A stretch of DNA of 64,000 nt from Rhizobium binae. Lineage in GTDB: Bacteria; Pseudomonadota; Alphaproteobacteria; Rhizobiales; Rhizobiaceae. Shown piece after piece: positions 1-7,940 of this stretch. The translations under genes and the position numbers were made by a program. The DNA is taken from assembly GCF_017357225.1 (NCBI RefSeq), contig NZ_CP071604.1, forward strand, positions 3,289,001 through 3,353,000. The letters run 5' to 3'. Position 1 is the first letter of the stretch. The number at the start of each line of letters is the position of its first letter. Under the pieces are notes generated by a model. That model made no database searches. It saw only the letters and a list, made by a program, of their open reading frames with translations, and was not told where the DNA came from.

Positions 1-1
1 C

Positions 2-721
2 TCCATGGTGTTCCAGCAGTTTGCCCTTCTGCCTTGGCGCAGCGTCGCCGAAAATGTCGGCTTCGGCCTCGAGCTTGCCGGGATGCCGGAGGCCGAACGC
101 AAGGTGCGCGTCGGCGAGCAGCTCGAACTCGTCAACCTGACGAAATGGGCCGACCGCAAGGTCAACGAACTGTCAGGCGGCATGCAGCAGCGTGTCGGCC
201 TTGCCCGCGCCTTTGCCACCGGTGCTCCGATTCTCCTCATGGACGAGCCTTTCTCGGCGCTCGACCCGTTGATCCGCACCCGACTGCAGGACGAGCTCCT
301 GGAGTTCCAGCGGCGGCTGAAGAAGACAATCCTCTTTGTCAGCCACGATCTCGACGAGGCCTTCCGCATCGGCAACCGCATCGCCATCATGGAGGGCGGG
401 CGCATCATCCAGTGCGGAACGCCGCACGACATCGTCAAGAACCCTGCCGACCAATATGTCGCCGATTTCGTGCAGCATCTCAATCCGATCAACATGCTGA
501 CGGCCGCCGACGTCATGCAGCCCGGCCTCGGCCAGACTGCCGCCGGCATGAGCGTCAGCGCCACGGCCCGCGCCGCCTCCCCGCTTGTCGATATCCTCGA
601 CGCGCTTGCCCGCCAGCCCGGCAGCATCGGCATCGTCGAGAACGGCACAATCATCGGCACCATCTCGGCCCAGGACGTGGTCGCAGGCCTTACCCGCCAT
701 CGTCGCAAGGAGGACGCTTGA
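2..721 (+). CDS. choV: Choline/glycine-betaine ABC transporter ATP-binding protein (5' truncated)
   Basis: ATPase subunit of a quaternary-amine importer, missing its N-terminus including Walker A because the window starts inside the gene. Visible in order: the Q-loop (VFQQFALLPWRSV), the ABC signature LSGGMQQR, Walker B ILLMDEP with the D-loop SALD, and the switch histidine in SHDLDEAF. After about residue 165 of the visible part the chain carries a degenerate CBS-like tail (IVENGTIIGTISAQDVV), as in ProV/OpuAA-type ATPases. The PWRSV Q-loop context and the tail point to the ProV/ChoV class rather than a general importer. The substrate-binding and permease genes would lie to the left. The ChoV assignment rests on recalled similarity; the betaine/choline class is firmer than the exact substrate. 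Confidence 0.8.
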   Translation, partial: SMVFQQFALLPWRSVAENVGFGLELAGMPEAERKVRVGEQLELVNLTKWADRKVNELSGGMQQRVGLARAFATGAPILLMDEPFSALDPLIRTRLQDELLEFQRRLKKTILFVSHDLDEAFRIGNRIAIMEGGRIIQCGTPHDIVKNPADQYVADFVQHLNPINMLTAADVMQPGLGQTAAGMSVSATARAASPLVDILDALARQPGSIGIVENGTIIGTISAQDVVAGLTRHRRKEDA

Positions 722-731
722 TGTTTTCAAG

Positions 732-750
732 CCGCTTTGTCACAAAGCGG
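732..750 (+). promoter_or_regulatory. Perfect hairpin directly before the HugZ-like start codon
   Basis: CCGCTTTG (732-739) and CAAAGCGG (743-750) form a perfect 8-bp stem with a 3-nt loop. It lies between the choV stop (721) and the next ATG (753), so it occupies the place where a ribosome-binding site would be. It has no T-tract. It could weakly terminate the upstream operon or restrict translation of the next gene. Confidence 0.4.
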
Positions 751-752
751 TT

Positions 753-1502
753 ATGAAAGATCTGCCCTCGGCCTTACGCGAAACCGACGATGAAGCCCGC
801 AAGCTCGCCCGCGTGCTGTTGCGCTCCGCACGGCACGCGGCGATCGCCGTTCTCGAGCCAGAGACCGGCTTTCCCTTCGCCAGCCGCGTCCTCCTCGCCA
901 CCGATATAGACGGCGTCCCCGTCATTCTCGTTTCGAGGCTTTCGGCTCACACAAAGGCGCTGGCAAGGGACCCACGCGCCTCGCTGCTCACCGGTGAGCC
1001 GGGCAAAGGCGATCCCCTCGCCCATGGTCGGCTGACGACCCAATGCATGGCGGAGCCGGTCGAGCATGGCCATCGCTTCCACGAGCGCATCCGCACGCGT
1101 TTTCTCGATCGCCATCCCAAGGCAAAACTTTATATCGATTTTCCCGACTTTCTCTTCTTCCGTCTCAATCCGGAGCGGGCGAGCCTCAATGGCGGCTTCG
1201 GCCGCGCCTACCATCTCGATGGACGAGACCTCGTCATTCAATCGCCGGCAACCGAGGAGATCGCCGCCAGAGCGGCCGAAGCAGTGCGAGATTTAGTAGA
1301 GTGCCATCCCGACGTGGCGGCAATGCTTGCAGTGCGCCTAAATGCTCCGGAATCGCCTTCTTGGCGCATCTGCGGCGTCGATCCGGCGGGTTTCGAGATC
1401 ATTTCCGGGGACTTTTTGGTGCGATACGAATTCGAAACTCTCGCTTCGGATTCCGATCACATTTGTTCAAACATATCTAAAATAGCATACTCGATACCTT
1501 AA
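753..1502 (+). CDS. HugZ-type haem-utilisation / pyridoxamine-phosphate-oxidase-fold protein
   Basis: A 249-residue protein of the split-barrel FMN-binding/PNPOx-like superfamily followed by a C-terminal DUF2470-type region, the arrangement of HugZ/HutZ haem-degrading proteins. The N-terminal part (EARKLARVLLRSARHAAIAV, then strands around VPVILVSRLSAHTKAL and ASLLTGEPGKGDPLAHGRLT) is characteristic. The C-terminal part has the FRLNPERASLNGGFGRAYHL segment of this family. ATG 753 is chosen because homology begins there; the open frame extends upstream without conservation into the choV gene. No haem-uptake gene is visible nearby, so a haem role is inferred from the family. General pyridoxamine-oxidase-like flavoprotein is the fallback name. 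Confidence 0.75.
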   Translation: MKDLPSALRETDDEARKLARVLLRSARHAAIAVLEPETGFPFASRVLLATDIDGVPVILVSRLSAHTKALARDPRASLLTGEPGKGDPLAHGRLTTQCMAEPVEHGHRFHERIRTRFLDRHPKAKLYIDFPDFLFFRLNPERASLNGGFGRAYHLDGRDLVIQSPATEEIAARAAEAVRDLVECHPDVAAMLAVRLNAPESPSWRICGVDPAGFEIISGDFLVRYEFETLASDSDHICSNISKIAYSIP

Positions 1503-1512
1503 ATTTAGGTAT
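1494..1512. promoter_or_regulatory. Dyad upstream of the ArsR-type regulator (operator candidate)
   Basis: ATACCT (1494-1499) and AGGTAT (1507-1512) are inverted around a 7-nt AT-rich spacer, overlapping the stop codon of the preceding gene and about 100 bp ahead of the regulator. ArsR/SmtB proteins typically bind AT-rich dyads with ATA/TAT ends, so autoregulation is plausible but inferred. Confidence 0.35.
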
Positions 1513-1611
1513 ATACAATCTTCGAGCCCAATTGCTAGTTTTGGCCGCCAGCTCCGGCAGGCGGCCTGTCCCCGACAGATGATGTACGTTTCGCATTAGG
1601 AAGATAACAAT

Positions 1612-1929
1612 ATGGAAACCCCTGATTTGGCTGACCACACGAATGTGGCGGCAGCACTATTGTCAGCCATGGCCAACCCCAAAAGATTGCTGATCCTGTG
1701 CAGCCTGGTAAAGGGCGAAGTCGCCGTCGGCGTGCTTGCCACACAAGTCGGCCTCAGCCAGTCGGCACTTTCACAGCACCTTTCGAAACTGCGCGCGCAG
1801 AAGCTCGTCAAGACCCGCCGCGACGCCCAAACCATATATTATTCAAGCGCATCCGAGCCGGTCATGAAGATCCTGGCGACGCTCGAAGACATTTACCTCG
1901 TTCCGAGCAGAAGCAGATCCGCAGCCTGA
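1612..1929 (+). CDS. ArsR-family winged-helix transcriptional regulator
   Basis: A 105-residue one-domain repressor. The helix-turn-helix is plain: MANPKRLLILCSLVKGEVAV, then LATQVGLSQSALSQHLSKLR, then the wing LVKTRRDAQTIYYSS. Length fits the ArsR/SmtB family (95-125 residues). There is no CxC pair in the recognition helix or at the C-terminus, so it is not a classical arsenite or cadmium sensor; it resembles the rhizobial NolR/BigR-like group. The start has a spaced AGGA ribosome-binding site (about 1599). It stands alone, with a dyad upstream and a terminator downstream. The effector is unknown. Confidence 0.85.
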   Translation: METPDLADHTNVAAALLSAMANPKRLLILCSLVKGEVAVGVLATQVGLSQSALSQHLSKLRAQKLVKTRRDAQTIYYSSASEPVMKILATLEDIYLVPSRSRSAA

Positions 1930-2026
1930 TGATAGCGCTGACATGACCGTCGGCCATGTCCGGTGGCGCACGGGAATCCTTCCGGAAGTCTCGGCAACGA
2001 TATTTCAGTACCTGAACCTTAACGCC

Positions 2027-2056
2027 ACGACCGGCAAATCTCGCGTTTGCCGGTCG
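2027..2056 (+). terminator. Intrinsic terminator-like hairpin after the ArsR gene
   Basis: ACGACCGGCAAA (2027-2038) pairs perfectly with TTTGCCGGTCGT (2046-2056) around a 7-nt loop. It lies about 100 bp beyond the regulator's stop and before the promoter of the aminotransferase. The following T-run is weak (ATCCTTT). Confidence 0.6.
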
Positions 2057-2098
2057 TATCCTTTGGCGAGTTCTTTCCGCGCTGAAGCATGTGAGGTG

Positions 2099-2126
2099 TT
2101 GACGCCCTGAGATGCCCTGATAATTT
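2099..2126 (+). promoter_or_regulatory. Sigma-70-like promoter candidate for the aminotransferase
   Basis: TTGACG at 2099-2104 is followed, after 16 nt, by TAATTT at 2121-2126, about 65 bp before the start codon. The -35 is good and the -10 only fair; no other good candidate was seen in this gap. Confidence 0.3.
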
Positions 2127-2192
2127 GACCGGGCAGTAAAAATTCGGGCGATCGGCCCTTGGGAACGGGCCGTCGACGGCCAGGAGAACAGC

Positions 2193-3518
2193 ATGTCCAA
2201 CCGCCTCAATGCACCGAATGATCTTCGCGCCTTCTGGATGCCGTTTACGGCAAATCGCCAGTTCAAAAAGGAGCCGCGGCTGTTCGTCGCCGCCAAGGAC
2301 ATGTATTACACCACCCATGACGGTCGTCAGGTATTGGACGGCACGGCCGGCCTCTGGTGCGTCAATGCCGGTCACTGCCGCCCGAAGATCACAGAGGCGA
2401 TCCGCGAGCAGGCCGGCGAACTCGATTACGCCCCGGCCTTCCAGCTCGGCCATCCCAAGGCCTTCGAACTGGCCAACCGTCTGGTCGACATCGCCCCGGA
2501 AGGCATGAACCACGTCCTCTACACCAATTCCGGCTCCGAATCCGTCGAGACCGCGCTCAAGGTGGCGCTTGCCTATCACCGCGTGAAGGGCAATGGTTCA
2601 CGCTTCCGGCTGATCGGCCGCGAACGCGGCTATCACGGCGTCAATTTCGGCGGCATTTCCGTCGGCGGCATCGTCGCCAACCGCAAGATGTTCGGCACGC
2701 TGCTCACCGGTGTCGATCACATGCCGCACACCCACCAGCCCGGCAAGAATAACTTCAGCCGCGGTGAGCCTGAGCATGGCGGCGACATCGCCGGCGAACT
2801 CGAGCGCATCGTCACGCTGCATGACGCCTCGACCATCGCCGCTGTCATCGTCGAGCCGGTCGCCGGTTCAACCGGCGTCCTCATCCCGCCGAAGGGTTAT
2901 CTGCAGAAGCTGCGCGAGATCTGCACCAAGCACGGCATCTTGCTGATCTTCGATGAAGTCATCACCGGCTTCGGCCGTCTCGGCGCCCCCTTCGCGGCAC
3001 AATATTACGACGTCAAGCCCGATATGATCACCACCGCCAAGGGCCTGACCAATGGCGTCATTCCGATGGGCGCCGTGTTCGTCACCTCCGAGATTCATGA
3101 CGCCTTCATGAACGGGCCCGAGCACATGATCGAGTTCTTCCACGGCTACACCTATTCCGGCAACCCGATCGCCTCCGCCGCCGCCCTCGCCACGCTAGAC
3201 ACCTACAAGGAAGAGGGCCTGCTCACCCGCGCTGCCGAACTTTCCGACTATTGGGCCGATGCGCTGCATTCGCTGAAGGACTGCCCCAACGTCATCGATA
3301 TCAGAAACACCGGCCTGATCGGCGCAATTGAACTCGAGCCGATCGCCGGCGAGCCCACCAAGCGCGCCTTCACGGCTTTCCTGAAGGCCTATGAGAGCGG
3401 GCTTCTGATCCGTACCACCGGCGACATCATCGCGCTCTCTCCGCCGCTGATCATCGAAAAGCACCATATCGACGAACTTTTCGGCAAGCTCAGGACCATC
3501 CTTCAGAACAACATCTGA
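2193..3518 (+). CDS. Class III omega-amino acid:pyruvate aminotransferase
   Basis: A 441-residue PLP-dependent fold-type I transaminase. Seen: the phosphate-binding GSESVET (residues 114-120), FDEVITGFGR with the pyridine-nitrogen Asp at 254, and the Schiff-base lysine in TTAKGLTNG (Lys283). The N-terminal LRAFWMPFTANRQFKKEPRL is typical of beta-alanine/omega-amino acid:pyruvate transaminases. It would convert a terminal amine such as beta-alanine with pyruvate into the semialdehyde and alanine in the cytoplasm. The start has GGAGA at a normal distance. It is monocistronic between two terminator-like hairpins and converges with the HD-GYP gene. The precise amine donor cannot be read from sequence. 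Confidence 0.85.
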   Translation: MSNRLNAPNDLRAFWMPFTANRQFKKEPRLFVAAKDMYYTTHDGRQVLDGTAGLWCVNAGHCRPKITEAIREQAGELDYAPAFQLGHPKAFELANRLVDIAPEGMNHVLYTNSGSESVETALKVALAYHRVKGNGSRFRLIGRERGYHGVNFGGISVGGIVANRKMFGTLLTGVDHMPHTHQPGKNNFSRGEPEHGGDIAGELERIVTLHDASTIAAVIVEPVAGSTGVLIPPKGYLQKLREICTKHGILLIFDEVITGFGRLGAPFAAQYYDVKPDMITTAKGLTNGVIPMGAVFVTSEIHDAFMNGPEHMIEFFHGYTYSGNPIASAAALATLDTYKEEGLLTRAAELSDYWADALHSLKDCPNVIDIRNTGLIGAIELEPIAGEPTKRAFTAFLKAYESGLLIRTTGDIIALSPPLIIEKHHIDELFGKLRTILQNNI

Positions 3519-3544
3519 AGACGCGCCCGAAGATCCGCTCAAGG

Positions 3545-3570
3545 CCCGCGATGGACAATCCCCTCGCGGG
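3545..3570. terminator. Bidirectional terminator candidate between convergent genes
   Basis: CCCGCGA (3545-3551) pairs with TCGCGGG (3564-3570) in the 76-bp gap between the convergent aminotransferase and HD-GYP genes, followed by TCTTCTCGTT on the plus strand. Confidence 0.5.
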
Positions 3571-3594
3571 TCTTCTCGTTCGAAGATGCAAAGC

Positions 3595-4509
3595 TCAAGT
3601 CACAGAGGCGACGGAAAGGCAGAGGGCGAACTTTTTCAGCAACTGGCGATCGAAATGCCCTTCAGCGCCAAGCATCCATTTCAGCGCCTCGCTGGCGCTC
3701 CATGGCGCCTTGTACGGCCGCACCGAAGTGATGGCGTCATAGACATCGCAGATCGTGGCAATCCGCGAATGAAGGCTCACCTCGCTACCGGACAAGCTGC
3801 GCGGATAGCCTTTGCCATCGATGCGTTCGTGATGATTGAGGCAAACGTCGAGAACGATCTCCGACATGCCCTTCTGCCGCGACAGGATCGCATGCCCCTT
3901 CTCCGGATGGCCCCGGAGCAAGCTGATCTCATCCCTTTCCAGAGGCCCTTCCTTGTTGAGGACTTCAAGCGGAATATCAAGCTTGCCGACATCGTGCAGC
4001 AAACCCGCGGTGCCGAGCATCTGGATCGTATGTTCGTCGAGCGCGAGATGGCGGCTGAAAAGGATCATCAGCGCGCTCACCGAAATGGAATGCAGGAAGG
4101 TCACTTCGTCTTTAGACTTCAGGCGCGTGACGCTGAGGAAAACCGAAGGGTTCTCGTCCATCGATTTGGAGACGGAAGAAATCACCGGCGTCAGGTGATC
4201 GACGCTGATTGCCTCGCCGTTGCGCAAACGCCCGAAAGCCCCTTCCAGCAGCGGCACGGATTTTTGGACAGTCTCGCGCGCCGCCCGGATATCGATCTCG
4301 GTGTCACGGCCCGGCAACCCGTTGGTGTCGAGCCCCTTGCTGGTATTGATAATGACGCTGACGGTGCCGCATTTACGAATTTTTGCGGCATCGGCTTCGC
4401 GGCGCAGGGGAAATCTGCGCTTGGATAAAAGCGGATCGTGCCACAGCCCCTCGACAGCCTCAACAAACATTCCGATACGCACCTGACCGGCATCGATACG
4501 CTTGAGCAT
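3595..4509 (-). CDS. HD-GYP domain protein (cyclic-di-GMP phosphodiesterase type), short C-terminus
   Basis: 304 residues. An N-terminal DUF3391-like segment (residues 1-130, beginning [21 protein letters not shown]) precedes an HD-GYP domain with HD at 172-173 ([12 protein letters not shown]), the paired histidines in [13 protein letters not shown] (226-236) and the GYP triad at 234-236. These residues bind the metal centre that linearises c-di-GMP. The chain stops at about residue 304, soon after the domain's last helices, whereas relatives usually continue for about 80-100 residues. It is monocistronic and faces away from the amino-acid binding protein gene. Enzymatic activity is likely from motif integrity but unproven. 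Confidence 0.85.
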   Translation of the reverse strand: MLKRIDAGQVRIGMFVEAVEGLWHDPLLSKRRFPLRREADAAKIRKCGTVSVIINTSKGLDTNGLPGRDTEIDIRAARETVQKSVPLLEGAFGRLRNGEAISVDHLTPVISSVSKSMDENPSVFLSVTRLKSKDEVTFLHSISVSALMILFSRHLALDEHTIQMLGTAGLLHDVGKLDIPLEVLNKEGPLERDEISLLRGHPEKGHAILSRQKGMSEIVLDVCLNHHERIDGKGYPRSLSGSEVSLHSRIATICDVYDAITSVRPYKAPWSASEALKWMLGAEGHFDRQLLKKFALCLSVASVT

Positions 4510-4971
4510 CCAGATCTCTATTTCCCGATATGTCTATGCAGTTCTTTATGCGGTCTCTTTTTCAATGCTGCCGTATTTGAGTATCTTGGGATGCTACTGC
4601 CATTGGCCAAACTAACGGTTAACAGGAAAGCTGAAGAGAACCAAAGGCAGGTATTTTGTTATCCGACGCAGGACCGTGGACTTCACCTCGCTTCTGAAAA
4701 ATCCCCGCAACCGCAGAAAATGATCCCTTCAAGCGCATTCCCGGTCGGATCGACCGTATTCTCCGTTCTATTTGTTATGAACTTGCGCAATCTCATCAAA
4801 ATTCCTAGAAATCTGGCCATGAGCCTCCTCGAGTCAAACATGGCCGGCCGGCTCGCTGATCGCGCCCTTACCGATCGTCCTTGGCACGGCCCCCGACGGG
4901 CCGTTGAATGGTCGGGAAAGCCGGCGCGGCGCCTCATCGTGGGTCGCAGACCCCATCCAAGGAGACAGACA
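4510..4971. other. Gene-free divergent intergenic region with a leader hairpin
   Basis: These 462 bp separate the divergent HD-GYP and branched-chain amino acid binding protein genes and should hold both promoters. I see no convincing reading frame. The one clear structure is ACGGCCC (4886-4892) pairing with GGGCCGT (4898-4904), a 7-bp stem with a 5-nt loop, 68 nt before the downstream ATG and probably in its 5' leader. No clear sigma-54 or Pho-box match was noticed. Confidence 0.5.
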
Positions 4972-6075
4972 ATGACCCTCAAGACATTGACGGCGACCCT
5001 CGTCGCGTCACTCGCTTTTGCACCGCTTGCCCATGCCGATATCACTGTCGGGTTGATCGCGCCGCTGACCGGTCCAGTCGCCGCCTATGGCGATCAGGTG
5101 AAGAACGGCGCCCAGACCGCCGTCGACGAGATCAACAAGAAGGGTGGGATTCTCGGCGAGAAGGTCGTCCTCGAATTGGCCGATGATGCCGGCGAACCGA
5201 AGCAGGGCGTTTCCGCCGCCAACAAGGTCGTCGGCGACGGCATTCGCTTTGTCGTCGGCCCGGTGACATCGGGTGTCGCGATTCCGGTGTCGGACGTTCT
5301 GGCTGAAAATGGCGTCCTGATGGTCACCCCGACGGCAACCGCCCCCGACCTCACGAAGCGCGGCCTCACCAATGTGCTGCGCACTTGCGGTCGCGACGAC
5401 CAGCAGGCGGAAGTCGCAGCCAAATACGTGCTGCAGAACTTCAAGGACAAGCGCATTGCCATCGTCAACGACAAGGGCGCTTATGGCAAGGGTCTCGCCG
5501 ACGCCTTCAAGGCGACGCTGAACGCCGGCGGCGTCACCGAAGTCGTCAATGACGCGATCACGCCCGGCGACAAGGATTTCAGCGCGCTCACCACCCGCAT
5601 CAAGTCCGAGAAGGTCGATATCGTCTATTTCGGCGGCTATCACCCGGAAGGCGGCCTGCTCGCCCGCCAGCTGCATGACCTTTCCGCCAACGCGACGATC
5701 ATCGGCGGCGATGGCCTCTCCAACACCGAATTCTGGGCCATCGGCACGGATGCGGCGGGAGGCACGCTGTTCACCAACGCCTCCGACGCCACCAAGAACC
5801 CGGACTCCAAGACGGCCGCCGACGCGCTCGCCGCCAAGAACATTCCGGCCGAGGCCTTCACGCTGAACGCCTATGCCGCCGTCGAAGTTCTGAAGGCCGG
5901 CATCGAGAAGGTCGGCAGCGCCGAGGATGCAGAAGCCGTCGCCGCCGCGCTGAAGGACGGCAAGGAAATCCCAACCGCCATCGGCAAGGTCACTTACGGC
6001 GAAACCGGCGACCTGACCTCGCAGAGCTTCTCGCTCTACAGGTGGGAAGGCGGCAAGATCGTCGCGGCCGAATAA
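4972..6075 (+). CDS. Periplasmic branched-chain amino acid binding protein (LivJ/BraC type), orphan
   Basis: 367 residues of type I periplasmic binding fold. The signal peptide [22 protein letters not shown] is followed by the mature start [20 protein letters not shown], diagnostic of LivJ/LivK/BraC proteins. ATG 4972 is preceded by AAGGAGA. An open frame runs further upstream but lacks conservation and would remove the signal peptide. No permease or ATPase gene is adjacent, and a strong terminator follows, so it probably supplies a transporter encoded elsewhere, as known for extra BraC proteins in Rhizobium leguminosarum. Ligands are probably neutral aliphatic amino acids. Confidence 0.88.
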   Translation: MTLKTLTATLVASLAFAPLAHADITVGLIAPLTGPVAAYGDQVKNGAQTAVDEINKKGGILGEKVVLELADDAGEPKQGVSAANKVVGDGIRFVVGPVTSGVAIPVSDVLAENGVLMVTPTATAPDLTKRGLTNVLRTCGRDDQQAEVAAKYVLQNFKDKRIAIVNDKGAYGKGLADAFKATLNAGGVTEVVNDAITPGDKDFSALTTRIKSEKVDIVYFGGYHPEGGLLARQLHDLSANATIIGGDGLSNTEFWAIGTDAAGGTLFTNASDATKNPDSKTAADALAAKNIPAEAFTLNAYAAVEVLKAGIEKVGSAEDAEAVAAALKDGKEIPTAIGKVTYGETGDLTSQSFSLYRWEGGKIVAAE

Positions 6076-6098
6076 GCCAAGACATGAGAGACTGCGAT

Positions 6099-6127
6099 CG
6101 GGCGCCATTTGGCGCCCGGTTTTGTTT
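6099..6127 (+). terminator. Strong Rho-independent terminator
   Basis: CGGGCGCC (6099-6106), a 4-nt loop ATTT, then GGCGCCCG (6111-6118) followed by GTTTTGTTT. It ends the binding-protein transcript before adenine deaminase. Confidence 0.85.
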
Positions 6128-6193
6128 GTGGGCATCGCATGTCGCGGCAGATCGGTTATAAGTTTTGGAATCGGTTGCAATGTGAGCGGTGCC

Positions 6194-7891
6194 ATGACCA
6201 ACAGACTCGAACGTCTCATCGACCAAGGTGCGGGCCGCGTGCCCGCCGATATAGTTCTGAAGGGCGGCAACTTCTTCGATCTTGTCACCGGCGAAATCGT
6301 CCGGTCCGATATCGCCATCGGCGCCGACCGCATCGTCGGGACTTCAGGCAGCTATAGGGGTGAGACCGAGATCGACATATCGGGCCGAACGGTCGTTCCC
6401 GGTTTCATCGACACGCACCTGCACATCGAATCTTCGCTCGTCACGCCGCATGAATTCGACCGCTGCGTCCTGCCCTATGGTGTCACCACGGCGATCTGCG
6501 ATCCGCACGAGATTGCCAATGTGCTCGGAACCGCCGGCATTGAGTTCTTTCTCGACTCGGCGCTGGAGACGATCATGGACATCCGCGTCCAGCTCTCTTC
6601 CTGCGTGCCGGCGACCCATCTCGAAACGGCAGGGGCCGACCTGCCGATCGAGCGCCTCCTGCCCTTCCGCGACCATCCGAAGGTCATCGGCCTCGCCGAA
6701 TTCATGAATTTTCCCGGCGTGATTCACAAGGATCCCGTCTGCATGGCCAAGCTCCAGGCTTTTCAGGGCGGCCATATCGACGGTCATGCACCGCTTCTGT
6801 CCGGCAACGACCTCAATGGTTATCTCGCAACCGGCATCCGCACCGAGCACGAATGCACGACCGCCACTGAGGCGCTGGAAAAAATCCGCAAGGGCATGCA
6901 TATCCTCGTGCGCGAGGGCTCCGTGTCGAAGGATCTCGCCGCACTGATGCCCATCATCACCGAGCGGCTATCGCCTTATCTCGCGCTCTGCACCGACGAC
7001 CGCAATCCGCTCGATATCGCCGAACAGGGCCATCTCGATCACATGATCCGCACCGCGATCGCCAACGGTGTCGAGCCCTTGGCGATTTATCGCGCTGCCT
7101 CGATCTCCGCCGCCCGTGCCTTCGGCCTCAGGGATCGCGGCTTGGTGGCGCCGGGCTGGCGCGCTGATCTCGTGGTTCTGGACAGCCTGGAAAACTGCCG
7201 CGCCGACATGGTCTTCTCCGCCGGCCGCCGCGTCAGCGATGCGCTCTTTTCCACGCGCAAGACGGTCGCCCCGATCGGCCTCGATAGCGTCAGGGCCAGG
7301 CCGGTCAACGCCGCCCATTTCGGTGTGCCGGTCGCCGAAGGCGAAACGCCTGTGATCGGCGTCATGCCGGGCAAGATCATCACCGAGCATCGCCGCTACC
7401 GGCTCCCGGTGAAAGGCAACGAGACGGCGGTCGATCTTGCCAACGACATCATCAAGGTCGCCGTCATCGAGCGCCACGGCAAGAACGGCAATCACGCCAA
7501 CGGCTTCGTCCAGGGCTTCGGCCTTAAGAAGGGCGCGATCGCCTCCACCGTCGGCCATGACAGCCACAATATCTGCGTCGTCGGTGTCGACGAGGACGAC
7601 ATGGCGTGCGCCGCAAATCGCCTCGGCGTGATCCGGGGCGGCTTCGTCGTCGTCGAGGACGGCAAGGTGACCGGCGAAATTGCCCTGCCCATTGCCGGCT
7701 TGATGAGCCTCGAGCCCTATGAGACAGTCCGCGATACGCTGCACCAACTGCGCAAGGCCGCCTTCGCGCTTGGCGCAACGCTGGAAGAACCCTTCCTCCA
7801 GCTCGCCTTTCTGCCGCTGCCCGTCATCCCGCACCTGAAGATATCCGACCGCGGCATGGTGGACGTCGATAAGTTCGCGCTGATCGGGTGA
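6194..7891 (+). CDS. ade: Adenine deaminase (Ade/AdeC type)
   Basis: A 565-residue amidohydrolase that deaminates adenine to hypoxanthine with release of ammonia. The metal-binding strand motif [11 protein letters not shown] (His75, His77) and the distinctive [17 protein letters not shown] of bacterial adenine deaminases are present, and the C-terminal region ([20 protein letters not shown]) is the family's Ade-specific domain. Length matches (about 565-590). ATG 6194 is chosen because conserved sequence begins at [10 protein letters not shown]; the frame is open further upstream into the preceding terminator region. It feeds hypoxanthine to the xanthine dehydrogenase encoded at 36.8-41.8 kb. 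Confidence 0.92.
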   Translation: MTNRLERLIDQGAGRVPADIVLKGGNFFDLVTGEIVRSDIAIGADRIVGTSGSYRGETEIDISGRTVVPGFIDTHLHIESSLVTPHEFDRCVLPYGVTTAICDPHEIANVLGTAGIEFFLDSALETIMDIRVQLSSCVPATHLETAGADLPIERLLPFRDHPKVIGLAEFMNFPGVIHKDPVCMAKLQAFQGGHIDGHAPLLSGNDLNGYLATGIRTEHECTTATEALEKIRKGMHILVREGSVSKDLAALMPIITERLSPYLALCTDDRNPLDIAEQGHLDHMIRTAIANGVEPLAIYRAASISAARAFGLRDRGLVAPGWRADLVVLDSLENCRADMVFSAGRRVSDALFSTRKTVAPIGLDSVRARPVNAAHFGVPVAEGETPVIGVMPGKIITEHRRYRLPVKGNETAVDLANDIIKVAVIERHGKNGNHANGFVQGFGLKKGAIASTVGHDSHNICVVGVDEDDMACAANRLGVIRGGFVVVEDGKVTGEIALPIAGLMSLEPYETVRDTLHQLRKAAFALGATLEEPFLQLAFLPLPVIPHLKISDRGMVDVDKFALIG

Positions 7892-7940
7892 GCAGCGCCA
7901 CGACGACGCTGTCTACTGCCAGGCTTCCGGCAATTCGCCC

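Noticed and set aside
4438..4971. Coding extension of the branched-chain amino acid binding protein
   Set aside because: It would bury the signal peptide and ignore the AAGGAGA before ATG 4972; no conservation visible.
5008..6333. Long minus-strand open frame (441 codons) opposite the binding-protein gene
   Set aside because: It mirrors the codon pattern of a clear plus-strand gene with signal peptide and family motifs; its own translation is low-complexity and shows no domain. Many similar antisense frames exist in this GC-rich DNA.
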